Below, piece by piece: positions 62,408 to 64,000 of a stretch of 64,000 bases of DNA; within the stretch, counting starts at the first letter, position 1, and each line of letters begins with the position of its first letter. A program made the position numbers and the translations under genes. Where the stretch lies: the NCBI GenBank assembly GCA_001768325.1, contig MENQ01000003.1, positions 38,621-102,620 of the forward strand. Reading direction: 5' to 3'. A model generated the notes under the pieces. That model did not search any database. It was not told the origin of the DNA and worked only from the letters and a program-made list of their open reading frames with translations. Origin of the DNA: Bacteroidetes bacterium GWC2_46_850. Lineage in GTDB: Bacteria > Bacteroidota > Bacteroidia > Bacteroidales > Dysgonomonadaceae.

Positions 62408-64000
62408 ATGAAAACAACAAGAACTATCCAGGCTCATGAGCAACTGAAATTTTTCATATTTCTATGTTTGCTCTTTTTAACTGGTTTTTTGAAGCTATAT
62501 GGTCAATGCAGTTTAAGTGCATACCCCAATAGTCTGTCTTTTGCAGCAATTGGCGAAACCAAGATCCTAACCATTTACAATGGATCGGATTGTCCATTCC
62601 GGGCTGGAGCACCCGCATTCCTGGAAATCAACATATCAGGAAACACACTGTCTGTAAAACTATTAGATGATTATACAGGCTTACCCGGTACAACCACAAA
62701 CGTGGAAATATTGCTGTTACATCAATCCACAGGTTCGGTATTGCTAAATATTCCCGTACAGATAACACTCGCTCCGCCCCCTCTCTCGGGAGGAACCATA
62801 CAGTGCAGTATCACGAACGTGGCGCCGGGCACCTCACCCGGGACAATCAGTAATGCGTCGAGTCCTTCGGGAGGAACAGGTAACTATACTTACCAGTGGC
62901 AACAGTCCACAAATGATGGATCCAGTTGGACAAATATTGCCGGTGCAGCCACTCCCTCATTCACCTGCCCGCCATTAACCTTCACCACGTCTTTCCGCCG
63001 AGCTGTAACAAGCGGCACCGAAACCGTTTACTCCAATGTGATCACGATTGTTGTCGAGTCTGTTCTTCATCCGGCAAGTCCATCTTCCAACCAGAATTAT
63101 ATCCTTTCAAAAACAATGCTTGACCATACGGGAACAGCGTCGTTCGATCAAATTGATTATTTCGACGGCTTGGGTCGTCCTACGGAAACCGTCATGTATA
63201 AATCATCTCCAGGACAGAAGGATATCGTCACCCTACAGGAGTATGATGCAGCAGGAAGGCCCTCCAGTTCCTATATTCCTGTTCCGGTGAGTACCGCCAC
63301 GGGAGAATATGTTGTTCCTTCCACGGTGAAGACGACATCCGGCAGCTTTTACGGCGATGCCTATGCCTATGACAAGACTGTGTATGAGCTTTCACCCCTG
63401 AACAGGATCACAGATGAATATGGGCCCGGAGCGGCATGGCACACCGCAGGCAAGTCAGTAAAAACAGGATGGCTGACCAATACTTCTTCGGGTGAGCTTT
63501 CCTGCGCCTTGTATGCAGTTGCCTCAGGCAACTCGCTCAAACGGAACGGTCTCTATTCACCGGGTGAGCTGTTCGTAACCCGTACCACCGGGGAAGACGG
63601 CCATATCTCCTACACCTTCACTGACAAGCTGGGGCAGGTGGTTCTCGAGCGGGTGATGAACGGCAGTGCCATGAACGATACCTATTACGTGTACGACGAT
63701 TTCGGCAACTTGCGCTATGTGTTGCCCCCGGCAGCAGCCGACGCACTGACGGCGACAACAACATGGGCCGACAGCCATACGGTGCTGGTGAATCATGCCT
63801 ACCTCTACAAATATGACCATCGAAACAGATGCACCCGCAAGGTGTTGCCCGGGTGCGACTCCACCAGCATGCGTTACGACAGGGCCGACCGGCTCGTCTT
63901 CTCGCAGGACGGGAACCGGCGGGCAAAAGGCGAATGGAGCTTCTTCTTCTACGATGTGTTCGGACGGCAAACCGTCAGCGGCATCTGGAAGTCGGCATCC
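62408..64000 (+). CDS. DUF6443-type RHS protein, 3' part beyond window
   Basis: Open from ATG 62408 to the right edge (531 codons), so the tip is not visible. It has a signal/anchor segment (about residues 15-35, FIFLCLLFLTGFLKLYG). Two Ig-like domains follow, the second with GNYTYQWQQSTNDGSSWTNI (about 160-180). The DUF6443 domain (about 230-320) has the text NYILSKTMLDHTGTASFDQI then DYFDGLGRPTETV. The YD region has TYYVYDDFGNLRYVLPPAA and ends FYDVFGRQTVSGIWKSAS at the edge. This is the same protein type as the truncated RHS gene in unit A, which matches it from residue about 395 on. The toxin tip and immunity gene should lie just beyond the window. Confidence 0.88.
   Translation, partial: MKTTRTIQAHEQLKFFIFLCLLFLTGFLKLYGQCSLSAYPNSLSFAAIGETKILTIYNGSDCPFRAGAPAFLEINISGNTLSVKLLDDYTGLPGTTTNVEILLLHQSTGSVLLNIPVQITLAPPPLSGGTIQCSITNVAPGTSPGTISNASSPSGGTGNYTYQWQQSTNDGSSWTNIAGAATPSFTCPPLTFTTSFRRAVTSGTETVYSNVITIVVESVLHPASPSSNQNYILSKTMLDHTGTASFDQIDYFDGLGRPTETVMYKSSPGQKDIVTLQEYDAAGRPSSSYIPVPVSTATGEYVVPSTVKTTSGSFYGDAYAYDKTVYELSPLNRITDEYGPGAAWHTAGKSVKTGWLTNTSSGELSCALYAVASGNSLKRNGLYSPGELFVTRTTGEDGHISYTFTDKLGQVVLERVMNGSAMNDTYYVYDDFGNLRYVLPPAAADALTATTTWADSHTVLVNHAYLYKYDHRNRCTRKVLPGCDSTSMRYDRADRLVFSQDGNRRAKGEWSFFFYDVFGRQTVSGIWKSAS

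Overview
The window looks like a chromosomal segment of a member of the Bacteroidota, probably order Bacteroidales. The evidence is gene content (L25/Ctc, KdsA, GH20 hexosaminidase with a Gln-rich signal-peptide end, DUF3244, DUF6443 RHS proteins), promoters of the TAnnTTTG type, and few Shine-Dalgarno sites. A family-level guess (Dysgonomonadaceae-like) would be weak. No rRNA, tRNA, CRISPR array, transposase or integrase was seen.

Layout. (1) 1-2729, minus strand: aspartate kinase (runs off the left edge), Maf and KdsA. (2) 3198-29168, plus strand: one compact extracellular contractile injection system (eCIS) locus of 17 genes. It holds the DUF4255 terminator/cap protein, sheath, two tube proteins, a 53-residue DUF5908 protein, LysM adaptor, VgrG-like spike, PAAR tip, gp25, two baseplate wedge proteins, a giant PKD-containing protein, tape measure, two DUF4157 cargo-type proteins flanking a small protein, and the AAA+ ATPase. 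(3) 29235-33581: housekeeping genes (ComB; HslR, Pth and L25 on the minus strand; GH20 hexosaminidase). (4) 33890-64000, plus strand: accessory region in which RHS/YD-repeat polymorphic toxin genes alternate with two operons for a type II secretion / type IV pilus-like machine.

The most interesting part is region 4. Four transcription units (starting near 34020, 37958, 44069 and 53509) are preceded by copies of one promoter module. It has two direct repeats of GGTGAGATTT exactly 55 nt apart, a TTAAC box, a TTGACA box exactly 21 nt after the second repeat start, and a TATTTTG-like -7 box exactly 24 nt after that. Unit A is a decayed RHS gene with a GH-E type nuclease tip, an Imm33-like immunity gene, an orphan RHS-core fragment and an orphan downstream gene. 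Unit B is a DUF3244 protein, a GspK-like beta-helix pilin, a GspC-like protein, two minor pseudopilins and GspF. Unit C is a small YD protein, a 2197-residue RHS protein, a candidate immunity membrane protein and two outer-membrane barrels. Unit D is the major pseudopilin, a miniature prepilin peptidase, GspE, secretin, GspL-like and GspM-like proteins, followed directly by two more large RHS proteins (the last leaves the window). Between B and C sits a lipobox/TPR/transmembrane/HTH regulator gene with its own ordinary promoter. My inference is that this is a co-regulated secretion system dedicated to giant RHS proteins, with the membrane-bound TPR-HTH protein as candidate regulator. All functional claims rest on sequence reading alone.
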